Origin: Ophiosphaerella korrae
Lineage: Eukaryota > Ascomycota > Dothideomycetes > Pleosporales > Phaeosphaeriaceae
Direction of reading: 5' to 3'
Length of the DNA stretch: 64,000 bases
Assembly (NCBI GenBank): GCA_028456385.1
Contig: JALNQF010000009.1
Coordinates: forward strand, 496,001-560,000
Positions 20,073-34,200 of this stretch are shown here, piece after piece. Position numbers and translations under genes: made by a program. The notes under the pieces were generated by a model. The model searched no databases and was not told where the DNA came from. It was given only the letters and a program-made list of their open reading frames with translations. Within the stretch, counting starts at the first letter, position 1. Each line of letters begins with the position of its first letter.

Positions 20073-23000
20073 CTTTACTAATTTAGTTATTGCGAGAAGT
20101 AAAGCGTAAGTAGCGTATAGTCTAGCTAATATAATAGTAGAAAGTTTAACTAAATAATTAAGTAAAGCCCCTAAGAGTAGTTATAAATTAGATAGTACTA
20201 TATAGGAAATAATTAAAGACTATATTAATAAATTAATTAATAATAAAGAAGATATAAAAATAGTAATTAAAGCCCTAGAAATACAAAATAAGAAACTATA
20301 GGACTACGTAAAGTAGAATAAAGTATAAATTAAAGCTATTATTAAAGGTTAGAATTAAATAGAACTAATTACTTAATAACTAGAAATAAGTGTAACAAAG
20401 AAACTACCTAAGATACCTATTCTTAGAAAGTTTAATAGAATAAGGGAAGAATTAAGACCCTTTATAGTATTAGTATAACTCTAGATAGATATATAAGTAC
20501 TATACTTTGATATAGAAGAAAAGAAAGTAATATATATTAGAATATACCTTAAGAAGGATATAATAAGATAGTTTAAACCTTACTAGATAGACTATACAAT
20601 ATATATACTAATAAACTAAAAGAGTAAAACTAAAGCTATTTTTAGAAGTTATAAATACTTTACTAAATAAATAAAAGTAGTATTTAGAGATATAGATATT
20701 ACTTAATAAGCTAAAGGGAAACTTAAAAGACTAAAATAAAATAAGAGTATTTCTAAGTACGTATTATATTTTAAATAACTATTACAAAATATAGAATAGA
20801 ATAAATTAGCCCTAATATTACGATTTAAATAAATATTAAATAAGAAAATATAATATAAAATAATCTATATAGAGAAGCCTAGGATATTAGAAGCCCTAAA
20901 GTAATAGGTAATATAAATTAACAACAATCTTTAAGAATAGAAGAAGAATAAGTATAGTACCTAACCTAGAAACTAGGATACTAGAGACCTTATAATCCTT
21001 AACGCTAATAAAGATAAGAAGAAGAAGAAAAATAAAGACTTTACGTACTTTAACTATAGTAAGAAAGGCTACTACGTAAAAGACTACTAATTATAAAAGA
21101 AAAAAGATATAGTATATTATAAGTATAGAAAACTAAGACACTTTATAAAAGAATATAAAAGTAAAGACTATAAAAAAGATAAAAAAATATAGTTAAAAAT
21201 AATAGAGGGTAAAAAAGAAGTACTAAAAGTATAAGCTAAACCTTAGGAGAAGGTAGCTAGAAGTAAAGAAATATAATACGTAATACTTTACTAGACCTTT
21301 TATTATAAGGACGACTACTATATATATCTTTCTAGTAAATAAAGAGTAAGATACTTCTTATAACTAAGAAATAGAGTAGTAGTAATAAAAGAAAGAATAA
21401 AAGTATAGCTAAAAGAAATAGTATATATAATAGACTTACTAATAGAAGATTTAGAAGAGGAAGAGCCCTAGGCCCTATTAATTTAGGCTAAAGGACTAGT
21501 ACTAGATAAAGAGACTACTATAGCTTCTTTTAAAGAACTAAGAGAAAGTAAGAAATAAGTTAGTATAAAAAGTATAGAATACGCCTAGCTAGATATATAT
21601 AGCTATAATAGCTATACAATAATAGATATAGAAGAATAAAACAAAGAATAGAAGTTTATTTAGAAATACTTACTAGTTATAAGTATAGAAAAAGCGTATA
21701 AAGACTAGAAAGAATATAATTCTAAAGAAATAAAGTTTATACTATTTTAAGAATAGATAAAGTAATATATAGTTGTAGTAAGAAGTATACTTACTTAAAA
21801 AGAATAGTAATACTTTATAAGAAAGACGTAATAGATTAATAAAGCCTATATACTAAGAGTACTAATAGTATACTATACTCTAATAATAGATATACCTAGA
21901 AAAGATTAATACTAAGAAAGGGATAATAAAATAATAGACCCTAAATATCTAGTACACTTTAAAGTATTATAGATATTGTACCTAGACAAGAATTATATTA
22001 TATATAAGAACCTTAAAGTAAATAATAGCGTATAGCCTATAAGAAAAAAAGGCTATAATTATATAAGAGTAATTCTAGTAGAAGATATCTAAGGATAGGA
22101 AATAATCCTAGAAGATAGATACGTAGTAGTAAGACCTAGCCTAAAATTATCTAAAAAATACGTTCTAGGAAGACTATAGTATAAATGTAAGTATAATAAA
22201 TATCTAAAATATAAAGAATATAAACTTAAAGTAAAGCTATAGCTTTAAAAAGATAGACTATTTATAAAAATACTTAAGTAAGAAAAGCTAGAAAGTATAA
22301 GAGGCCTATATATTATAAAGATAGGCACTTATTAAGAAAAGAAAGTATAATTAATAATTAATAGTAGAGCTACAAGAAACTTTATATTAAAGAAGTTTAT
22401 AGAAAAACAAGGAATATAGTATATAATAAAGAAATACTCTTAATAACTAAGTACAATTAAAGGAAAACTATTCTAGGAACCTATAAGGTTTAAAATAGTT
22501 CCCTCTACACTAGAATTAGAAAGAATAACAATTAAGAATATAGTAATAGATATAACAATAATTAATAATAAATAAGATATAATACTAGGAATACTATAGT
22601 TATAGATAACTAACCTATACATTAATTAGAGAATAAGAGAAATTAACTACTATAGAATAGACATATTAAAACCTAATATAAGTATATATAAAGAAGAGTT
22701 CCTAGATAAATATAAAAAATAGGAAGAACAGCTTATAGAACCTAAAGATTACCTTCTAGAATATTAGCTATAGGACCTAGTAATAAACCTAAAAGAAGAT
22801 AAGGATATAGGATAGAGCCTAGTTTATAGAAAAATAGAAGAAAAATCTAAAATTAAATAAACGTTTATTAAGAATGCACTAAAGAAAGGATAGATATATA
22901 AATCTAAGTCCTTAGTAGTATATAGACTTATATTTATAGATAAAAAAGGAATAAATAATAAGAGACCCTACGTAAACTTTAAGAAAACTAACGTAATTAT

Positions 23001-24886
23001 AAACAAAAACTAATACCCTTTACTACAAATAGACGTAATATAAGATAGACTACAAAAAGTAAGAATCTTTATAAAACTAGATATCTAGAACGCCTACTAC
23101 TAAATTAGAATTAAAGAAAGTAATAAATAGAAAATAGCGTTTAGAATACAATATAGACTATATAAATACTTAGTTATACTATTTAGCTTAATAAACGCAC
23201 TAGTAGCCTTTTAAGAAAGAATTAATATAGTACTAAGAGAGTACTTAGACGTATTTATATTTATATACTTAGACGACATCCTTATATTCTTAGAAATAGA
23301 AGAAAAACATATATAATATATATATAAAGTACTAGAAAAGCTAGTAGAAGCTAAGATATTCTTTAAAATAAGGAAATACGAATTCTATATAAAAGAAATA
23401 GATTTCCTAGGATTTATTATAGAACTAGGAAAAATTAAGATTAATCTTAAAAAGATTAAGTTAATTAATAAATAGCTAATACTAAGAAACCTAAAAGAGG
23501 TATAATAATTTTATAGACTAGTAAACTTTTATAGAAAATTAATAATAGGATAGTCTAAGGATATAGAACCTATAACAAGACTTATAAAGAAAGATACGCT
23601 ATTTAAATAGATAAAGGAATATAATAAAGTATTTAATAAAATTAAAAAGAAGTTTATAGAAAACCTAGTTATTAGAATATACAACCTAGACCTACTAGTA
23701 ATAGTAAAAACAGACGTATCTAACTTAGTCTATAGAATAGTACTAATATAGGAAGACCTAAAAACTAAAAAAGAATACCTAGTTAAGTACTTCTTTAAGA
23801 AAATAAAGCTAGTAGAGCTTAACTACTTAATCTACAATAAGGAAATACTAGTAATCTATAAAGTATTTAAGTAACAGAGAGTATACCTATAAGAAGCTAA
23901 GTACTAGACAAAAGTCTATATAAACTACAAGAATTTTATAGAATTTATAATAAATAAAGAATTATTACAATACTATACTAGATAGTAGGAATTCCTATTA
24001 ACGTTTAACTTAGAAATTATATATATAAAGAGTAAAGACAACTAATTTATAGATTTTCTTAGTAGAAGACTAGACTTATAAGAAGAAGTAAATACTACTA
24101 GTATAGTTCTAATTAAGAATAAAGAAGGATATTTAGTCTTAAATATACCTAAAATAGCTATAATACTTAAAAGAAAGAGTAGTAAGCTAGACAAATAGAT
24201 TTAGAAAATAACGCAAGAAGTATCTAAAGAAATAGAAAAACTAGAGATCTATAAAGGACTTGTATAAGCGTATAAGAGAATATATATCTTAAAGAAGATC
24301 TAGAGAGAATTTATATAATAATTCTATAAATTACTAGTATATAGATACTAAGGAATTAATAAAACTCTTAATAGGTTACTATAAGACTACTATATCTTAA
24401 AAGTAAGATAACTAGTAATAGAGGTACTATAAGATTATATAGAATACTAGAGAAATAAGTATAATAAATACGTACTATATAAGATACTATAACTAGTAGA
24501 AGTACTAGAATAACTATAGAGAGTTATTATAATAGACTTTATTATAAAACTACTAAAGTCTAAAGACTTAATAATAAGAGTTAAGTATAATAGAATTCTA
24601 ATAATAGTAGATAAACTTATAAAGTACTTATACTTTAAACTATATAAAGAGAAAAGTAGAACAAAGGTTACTATATACTAAGTTCTAGGAACTATAATTA
24701 GTTAATATAGACTACTAGATAAGATTATTATAGATAGAGATATAAGATTTATATTAAAACTATAGGAAATAATAATAGCGTAACTAGGAATTAAATATAC
24801 AATATTAATAGTATACTACTTATAGATAGATAAACAATTAGAATAAATAAATTAGATAGTAGAATAGTACTTAAGATACTACCTTA
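20073..24886 (+). pseudogene. R1 gag-pol, first part (RIP-dead)
   Basis: Retrotransposon polyprotein destroyed by stops. Gag nucleocapsid: two former CCHC knuckles at 21046-21087 and 21115-21156, now reading YFNY..KGYY.KDY and YYKY..LRHF.KEY, i.e. Cys and some His turned to Tyr, as G-to-A/C-to-T at TpG/CpA predicts. Reverse transcriptase has YLDDILIF intact at 23266-23289. RNase H follows (VKTDVSN at about 23700), then the integrase zinc-binding region (about 24330-24480) and the core with IIDFI and IIIDRDIRF (about 24530-24750). Nearly every Gln codon is TAA/TAG. The integrase is cut at 24886 by R2 and resumes at 52907. Confidence 0.85.
24882..24886 (+). repeat. TSD of R2, left copy (CCTTA)
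   Basis: Duplicated at 52902-52906; joining the two sides restores the integrase reading of R1. Confidence 0.88.
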
Positions 24887-25315
24887 TATTAAAGGCGTAA
24901 TAAGAGAAATCGAGATAGAGCTAATTAATCTCGATTTAGATACTAATAAAGTATAAGACGAGTAGAGTAACGATCTTAATTAGGAAGCTATATATAATTA
25001 GGATACGTAGGGTAATCTATAATCTATAGAACCTTAGTATTAATAGATTATAGATTAAGGTAATCTATAATCTATTAGTCTTAGTAACTATAGATTAATA
25101 GATTATAGTAAGTATATAGTTAGTAAGATGTGTATTATTAAGATAATATTAGTAATCTAATCTCTTAACTATAGAACGCTAATACAAGATAGTTGCAAAA
25201 TATCTTCTATTATTAATAGTTATTATATAATTACTACACGAGCTTTTACTATTAACTCCTAATCTACTAATACTCTTTAGGTATTAGGAAGTTAACCCTA
25301 GTAATACCTATTATA
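24887..25315 (+). repeat. R2 5' LTR (429 bp)
   Basis: TATTAAAGGCG...CCTATTATA (from TG...CA). Carries several TAATCTATAATCTAT units that form inverted repeats; one ~48-bp unit is missing in the 3' LTR. Confidence 0.87.
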
Positions 25316-28300
25316 CCTTACTAATTTAGTTATTAAGAGGAGCGAAGTATAAGTAGCGTATAGTTTAGCTAATATAATAGTAGAAAGTTTAACTAAATAA
25401 GTAGTAAAAGCACCTATAAGTAGTTATAAGTTAGATAATACTATATAGAAAGTAGTTAGAGAATATATAAACAATTTAATCTCTAAAAAAGAAGATATAA
25501 AGATAGTAATTAACGCCCTAGAGACTTAGAATAAGGAACTTTAAGAATACGTAAAGTAAAATAAGGCCTAGATTAAAGCTATTATTAAAGGATAAAACTA
25601 AATAGAACTAATTATACAACGCCTAGAGATAAGTATAATAAAGAAACTACTAAAGATACTTATCCTTAAGAAGTTTAATAGAATAAGGGAGAAACTAAGA
25701 CCTTTTATAGCCTTAGTATAACTCTAGATAGATATATAGGTACTATACTTTAATATAGAAGAAAAGAAGGTAATATATATTAGAATGTACCTTAAAGAAG
25801 ATATAATAAGATAGTTTAAACCTTACTAGATAGATTATATAATATACGCTCTAATAATATAGAAAGATAAAACTAAAGCTATTTTTAGAAGTTACGAGTA
25901 CTTTACTAAGTAAATAAGAGTAGTATTTAAGGATATAGATATTACCTAATAAGTAAAAGAAAAGCTTAAAAGACTCTTATAATAGAAGAGTATACTTAAG
26001 TATATATTATAGTTTAAATAACTATTACAAAATATAAAATAGAATAAATTAGTATTAATATTACGATTTAAACAAGAATTAAATAAGAAAATCTAATACA
26101 AAATAATCTATATAGAGAAGCTTAGGATATTAGAAGCTCTAAAATAATAGGTAATATAAATTAATAATAATCTTTAAGAATAGAAGAAAAACAAGTATAG
26201 TACCTAACTTAGAAACTAGGATACTAGAGACTTTATAATCCTTAACGCTAATAAGAATAGAAAAAAGAAAAAGAATAAAGACTTTATATACTTTAACTAT
26301 AGTAAGAAAGGCTACTATATAAGAGACTACTAATTATAAAAGAAGAAGGATATAGTATATTATAAATATAGGAAACTAGGATACTTTATAAATAACTACA
26401 AGAATAAAAACTATAAGAAAGATAAGGAAACTTAGTTAAAAATAACTAAGAGAAAGAAAGAAGTACTATAAGTATAGGCTAAACCTTAGGAGAAAGTAGC
26501 TAAGAGTAAAGAAATATAATACGTAATACTCTATTAGACCTTTTATTATAAAGACAACTACTATATATATCTTTCTCGTAAATAAAGAGTAGGATATTTC
26601 CTATAATAGAGAAATAAAGTAGTAGTAATAAAAAAAAGAATAAAAGTGTAGCTATAAGAGATAGTATACGTAATAGACTTACTAATAGAAGACTTAGAAA
26701 GAGAGAGACTCTAGATTCTATTAATCTAGGCTAAAAGACTAGTACTAAATAAAGAGACTACTATAGCTTCTCTTAAAAGACTATAAGGAAGTAAGAGATA
26801 AGCTAGTATAAGAAGTATAGAGTATACTTAGCTAGATATATATAGCTATAATAGCTATATAATAATAGATATAGAAGAATAAAATAAATAATAGAAGTTT
26901 ATTTAGAAATACTTACTAGTTATAAGTATAGAGAAAGCGTATAAAGACTAGAAAGAACGTAATCTTAAAAAAATAAAGTTTATACTATTTTAAGAATAGA
27001 TAAAGTAATATATAGTTATAGTAAGAAGAATACTTATAGAAAGAGAGTAGTAGTACTTTATAAAGAAGATATAATAGATTAATAAAGCCTATATACTAAG
27101 AGTACTAGTAGTATACTATATCTTAATAATAGATATACCTAGGAAAGATAAGTACTAGAAAGGAGATAACAAAATAATAGACTTAAAATATCTAGTATAT
27201 TTTAAAGTATTATAGATATTATACCTAGATAAGAATTATATTATATACAAGAACCTTAAAGTAAATAATAGTATATAGCTTATAAGAAGAAAGGCTATAA
27301 CTATATAAAAGTAATCCTAGTAGAAGATATCTAAGGATAAGAAATAACCCTAGAAGATAGATACGTAGTAGTAAGACCTAGCCCTAAACTATCTAAGAAA
27401 TATATTTAAGGAGGACTATAGTACAAATATATATATAATAAATATCTAAAATATAAAGAATATAAGCTTAAGATAAGGCTATAGCTATAAAAAGATAGAT
27501 AATTTATAAAATTACCTAAGTAAGAATAGCTAGAAAGTATAGGAGGCCTATATATTATAAAAATAAGTATATATTAAAAGAAGAAAGTATAATTAATAAT
27601 TAATAATAGAGCTACAAGAAACTTTATATTAAAGAAGTTTATAGAAATATAAGGAATACGTTATATAATAAAGAAGTACCCTTAATAATTAAGTATAATT
27701 AAAAGAAAACTATTCTAGAAACCTATTAGGTTTAAGATAATTCCTTTTACACTAGAATTAGAAGAGATAATAATTAAGAATATAGTTATAGATATAATAA
27801 CAATTAATAATAAATAAAATATAATACTAGGTATACTATAGTTATAGATAACTAACCTATATATTAATTAAAGAATAGAAAGAATTAACTACCTAAAAAA
27901 AGATATGTTAAAAGCTAATATAAATATAACTAAAGGAGAATTCCTAGAAAAGTATAAGAAATAGGAAAAACAACTTATTAAATCTAAAGACTATCTTCTA
28001 AAATACTAGCTATAGGATTTAGTAATAGACTTAAAAAAAAAGAAGAACGTAAGATAGAGCCTAGTATATAGAAAAATAGAAGAAGAATCTAAAATTAAAT
28101 AAATATTTATTAGAAACGTAATAAAGAAAGGATAGATACAAGAATCTAAATCTTTAGTAGTATATAGTCTTATATTTATAGATAAAAAGGAAATAAGTAA
28201 TAAAAGGCCCTACGTAGACTTTAGAAAAACTAACGTAGTTATAAATAAGAACTAATACCTTCTACTATAAATAGATATAATATAAGATAAGCTATAGAAA

Positions 28301-30833
28301 GCAAAGATCTTTATAAAACTAGATATCTAAACCGCCTACTATTAGATTAGAATTAAGAAAGGTAATAAATAAAAAATAGTGTTTAGAATATAATATAGGC
28401 TATATAAATACTTAGTTATACTATTTAGTTTAATAAACGCGCTAGTAGCCTTTTAAGAAAGAATTAATATAGTACTAAGAGAGTACTTAGACGTATTTAT
28501 ATTTATATACCTAGATAATATCCTTATATTCTAAGAAATAGAAGAAGAATATATATAACACGTATACAAAGTACTAAAGAAACTAGTAGAAAATAAACTA
28601 TTTCTTAAGATAAGGAAATATAAATTCTATACAAAAGAGATAGATTTTCTAGGGTTTATTATAGAACTAGGAAAAATTAAAATTAACCTAGAAAAGATTA
28701 AGTTAATTAATAAATAGCTAACACTAAAGAACCTAAAAGAGGTATAATAATTCTATAAATTAGTAAACTTTTATAGAAAGTTAATAGTAAGATAGTCTAA
28801 AGATATAGAACTAATAATAAGACTTATAAAGAAAGATACGCTATTTAAATAGACTAAAGAATATAATAAGGTATTTAATAAGATTAAAAGAAAGTTTATA
28901 GAGAAACTAGTTATTAGAATATAGAACTTAGACCTACTAGTAATAGTAAAAATAGACGTATCTAACTTAGTCTATAGAATAGTACTAATATAAGAAGACC
29001 TAAAGACTAAAAAAGAATACTTAGTTAAATACTTCTCTAAGAAAATAAAGCTAGTAGAGCTTAACTACCTAATCTATAATAAAGAGATACTAGTAATTTA
29101 CAAAGTATTTAAGTAATAAAGAGTATACTTATAAAGAGTAAAATATAAGATAAAGGTCTATATAGATTATAAGAATCTTATAAGATTTATACTAAATAAA
29201 GAACTATTGTAACGCTATATAAGATAGTAAGAATACCTATTAATATTTAACTTAGAAATTATATATATAAAAGAGAAAGATAACTAATTTATAAATACTC
29301 TTAGTAGAAGACTAGACTTATAAGAAGAAGTAAACGTAACTAGTATAGTTCTAGTTAAGAATAAAGAAGGATATTTAGTCTTAAATATACCTAAAATAGC
29401 TGCAACACTTAAAAGAAAAAGTAGTAAGCTAAATAAATAGATTTAGAAAATAATACAAGAAGTATCTAAAGAAATAGAAAAACTTAAAATCTAAGAAGGA
29501 TTTATATAAACCTATAGAAGAATATATATTCTAAAGAAAATTTAAAGAGAATTTATATAATAATTTTATAAATTACTAGTATATAGTTAATAAAGAATTA
29601 ATAAGACCTTAGATAGGTTACTATAAGATTACTATATCCTAAAAGTAAGATAGTTAGTAATAGAAGTACTATAAGACTATATAGAATATTAGAGAAATAA
29701 GTATAGTAAATATATACTATATAGAATACTATAACTAGTAGAAGTACTAAAATAACTATAGAGAGTTATTACAATAGACTTTATTACAAAGTTACCTAAG
29801 TTAAAAGATCTAATATTAAGAGTTAAATATAATAGAATCTTAATAATAGTAGATAAACTTATAAAGTACTTATACTTTAGACTATATAGAGAGAAAAGTA
29901 GGATAGAGGTTACTATATATTAGGTTCTAGGAACTATAATTAGTTAATATAGACTACTAGACAAGATTATTATAGATAGAGATATAAGATTTATATTAAA
30001 ACTATAGGGAACGATAACAACGTAATTAGAAATTAAATATATAATATCTATAGTATACTACCTATAAATAGATAGATAATTAGAATAAATAAATTAGATA
30101 GTAGAATAGTATCTAAGATGCTACCTTAACTACAACTAGAATAATTAGGTATAGTTACTACTTATAGTATAGTTAGCATATAATAGCGTAAAGAATATAG
30201 TAATAAGAGTATTACCTTTCTTTATAAACTATAGATTTAACTCTAATATATATAGAATACTAAGAACTAAAGTATCTTAGTCTTTAAAAAAAGAAAACTT
30301 TACTAATAGACTTAGAAATATATATAATTAATTAAGATAGAATATAGAGTTCTTATATAATTAAATAGCTAAGTACTATAATAAGAAATATAAAAAGAGA
30401 CCTTAATTTAAAGAGAGAGAAAAAGTATAGTTAGTATAGAAGAATATTAAGAGTAAGTAACTAAGTCTAAAACTAGATTATATTAAGATAGGACTATATA
30501 AAATTAAGAAAAAAGTTACACTAGTTATATTTAAACTAAAGCTACTAAATAAAATAAGGATATACTTAACCTTCTATATAGCGCTACTTAAGATAGTACT
30601 ATAAAATATAGAACTACTAGTATATAAAGTAGATACGTATAGAGAATAAAAAGAATAAGAAGTTAAGAAAATCCTAGTATACTAGTTCTATAATAGTAGG
30701 AACTACTATATAGTAGAATAGATAGGTATAGATAAGAAAAGGCAACTATAAGAAGAAATATAGGAACTAGAAGATAACCTTAACTACTCTAAGAAACTAA
30801 AGGAGTTCTAAAGTTAAAACCCTATAGAACGCC
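25316..30833 (+). pseudogene. R2 gag-pol (RIP-dead)
   Basis: Same order as R1: first former CCHC knuckle at 26289-26330 (YFNYSKKGYYIRDY), reverse-transcriptase box at 28508-28519 now YLDN (second Asp lost), RNase H, integrase, and a chromodomain ending about 30806 (EDNLNYSKKLKEF). The integrase-to-chromodomain stretch is contiguous here and shows what R1 looked like before R2 entered it. R3 is inserted 27 bp after the pol end. Confidence 0.85.
30829..30833 (+). repeat. TSD of R3, left copy (ACGCC)
   Basis: Duplicated at 44849-44853. Confidence 0.85.
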
Positions 30834-31263
30834 TATTATAAGTATAATAGAAGAAATCGAGATAGAGCTAATTAGTCCTAACTTAAGTACTAATAAAGTA
30901 TAGGATAAGTAGAGTAATAATCTTAATTAGGAGATAATACACAATTAAGATACCTAGAGTAATCTATAATCTATAGACTCTTAGTATCTATAGATTATAG
31001 ATTAGTATAATCTATAATCTATTAGTCTTAGTAACTATAAATTATAGATTAGGACAAGTATATAGTTAGTAGTAATACGCATTATTAGGATAGTATTAGT
31101 AATTTAATCCTTTAACTATAGAACGCTAATACAAGATAGTTACAAAATATCTTCTATTATTTAGAGTTATTATAGATTAATATATAAGCTTTTAACTATT
31201 ATTTCCTAATCTACTAACTCCTATAGATAGGTACCTATAGTTAATAATAGGAGGCCTATTATA
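30834..31263 (+). repeat. R3 5' LTR (430 bp)
   Basis: Pairs with 44419-44848. Around 30958-31050 it holds two adjacent imperfect palindromes built from TAATCTATAATCTATAG and its inverse. Confidence 0.88.
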
Positions 31264-34200
31264 CCTTACTAATTTAGTTATTACGAGAAGCAAAGCGTAA
31301 GTAGCGCGTAGTCTAGCTAATATAATAGTAGAAAGTTTAACTAAAATAAGCAAAGCCTCTAGGAGTAGTTATAAGTCTAATAGTACTGTATAGGAAATAA
31401 TTAAGGACTAAATTAATAACCTAATCTTAGATAAAAAAGATATAAAAATAGTAATTAACGCCTTAGAAATATAAAATAAGGAACTACAAGACTACGCAAA
31501 GTAGAATAAGGTATAGATTAAAGCTATTATCTAAGGATAGAACTAAATAGAAATAATTATACAACGCCTAGAAATAAGCGCGACAAAGAAACCCCTAAAG
31601 ATACTAGTCCTTAAGAAGTTTAATAGAATAAGGGAGAAACTAAGACTTTTTATAGCTTTAGTATAACTCTAGATAGATATACAAGTACTATACTTTAATA
31701 TAGAAGAAAAGAAAGTAATATATATTAGGTTATACCTTAAAGAAGACGTAATAAGATAGTATAAGCCTTACTAGATAGATTATACAATATACTCTCTAAT
31801 AACCTAGAAGGATAAGACTAGAGCTATTTTTAGAAGTTATAAATACTTTACTAAATAAATAAGAGTAGTATTTAGAGATATAGACGTTACCTAATAAGCT
31901 AAAGAATAGCTAGAAAAGCTTATATAGAACTAGAGTATTCCTAAATATGTATTATAATTTAAATAACTATTGTAGAATATAGAATAGAATAAGTTAGCCT
32001 TAATATTATAATTTAAGTAAAGACTAAACTCTAAGATTTAATATAAAATAATCTATATAGAGAAACTATAAATACTAGAAGCCCTAAAGTAATAAGTAAT
32101 CTAAATTAATAATAATCTTCGAAAATAGAAGAAGAATAAATATAGAGGTTATACCTACAACTAAGATAAAAGAGACCCTATAGTCTTCGATATAAACAAA
32201 GATAAAAAGAAAAAGAAGAATAAAGACTTTATATACTTTAACTATAGTAAGAAAGGCTACTATGTAAAATATTACTAATTATAAAAGAAGAAGGATATAG
32301 TATACTATAAATATAGGAAACTAGGATACTTTATAAAAGACTATAAAAGTAAGGACCTAAAGAAAGAAACTTAGTTAAAGATAACTAAAAAAAAGAAGAA
32401 AGTACTATAAGTACAAGCTAAACTTTAAGAGAAGGTAGCTAGGAGTAAAGAAGTATAATACGTAATACTCTATTAAACCTTTTATTATAATAATAACTAC
32501 TATATATATCTTTCTAGTAAATAGAGAGTAGTATAGTTTCTATAGAAATAGAGATATAGAGTAGCTATAATAAAAGAAAGAATAAAAGCTTAGCTAAAAG
32601 AAATAGCTTAAGTAATAGACTTACTAATAAAAGACTTAGGAGGAGAAGAGCCTCTAGCACTATTAATTTAGGCTAAAGGACTAGTACTAGATAAAGAGAC
32701 TACTATAGCTACCTCTAAAGAACTATAAAGAAGTAAGAGATAAGTTAGTATAAAAAGTATAGAGTATACCTAGCTAGATATATATAGCTATAATAGCTAT
32801 ATAATAATAGATATAGAGGAATAAAATAAAGAATAGAGATTTATTTAAATATACTTAATAGTTATAAGTATAGAGGAAGTATATAAAGACTAGAAAGAAC
32901 GTAATCCTAAAAAAATAAAGTAATATATAGTTATAGTAAGAAGAATACTTACTTAAAAAGAGTAATAATACTTTATAAGAAAGACGTAATAGATTAATAA
33001 AGCCTATATACTAAGAGTACTAGTAGTATACTATATCTTAATAATAAATACACTTAGTAAAAGTAAATACTAGGAAGGGGATAATAAAATAATAGATCTA
33101 AAGTATCTAGTATACCTTAAAGTATTATAGATATTATACCTAGATAAGAATTATATTATATATAGAAACTTAAAAGTAAATAATAAAGTATAGCCTATAA
33201 GAAGAAGAGGCTATAACTATACGAGAGTAATTCTAGTAGAAAATATCTAAGGATAAGAGATAATTCTAGAAGATAGATACGTAGTAGTAAGGCCTAGACC
33301 TAAATTATCTAAGAAATGCGTCTAAGAAGGACTATAGTACAAATATATATATAATAAATATCTAAAACACAAAGAATATAAACTTAAAGTAGGGCTATAG
33401 CTCTAAAAAGATAGATAGTTTATAAAATTACTTAAGTAAGAATAGCTAGAAGGTATAAGAGGCCTATATATTACAAAAATAGGTATATACTAAGGGAGGA
33501 AAGTATAATTAATAATTAATAGTAGAGCTATAAGAAACTTTATATTAAAGAAGTTTATAGAAATATAGGGAATAAAGTATACTATAAAGAAATACCCTTA
33601 ATAACTAAGTATAATTAAAGGAAAACTATTCTAGGAACCTATATAGTTCAAGATAGTACTTTTAATACTAAGGTTAAAAGAACTAGAAATCTAGAACATA
33701 GCTATAGATATAACAATAATTAATAACAAATAAGATATAATATTAGAGATACTATAGTTATAGATAACTAACCTATATATTAATTAGAGAATAGGAGAAA
33801 TTAATTACTATAGAATAGATATATTAAAGGCTAATATAAATACCTATAAAGGAGAATTCCTAGAAGAATATAAGATATAAAAAGAATAACTTATAGAGCC
33901 TAAAGATTACTTTCTAAAATATTAACTATAGGACTTAGCGATAGAACTAGAAGAAAGAAGAAACTTAGGATAGAGCCTAGTCTACAAAAAAATAGAAGAA
34001 GAATCTAAAATTAAGTAAGTATTTATTTAAAACGTAATAAAGAAAGGATAGATAAAAGAGTTTAAATCTTTAGTAGTATATAAACTTATATTTATAGACA
34101 AAAAAGAGATAAGTAATAAAAGGCCCTATATAGATTTTAGAAAAACTAACGTAATTATAAACAAGAACTAATACCTACTACTATAAATAGATAAAATACA

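Noticed and set aside
30958..31050. CRISPR-like spaced repeats (TAATCTATAATCTAT)
   Set aside because: Irregular spacing, alternating orientation, located inside LTRs of a eukaryotic retrotransposon.
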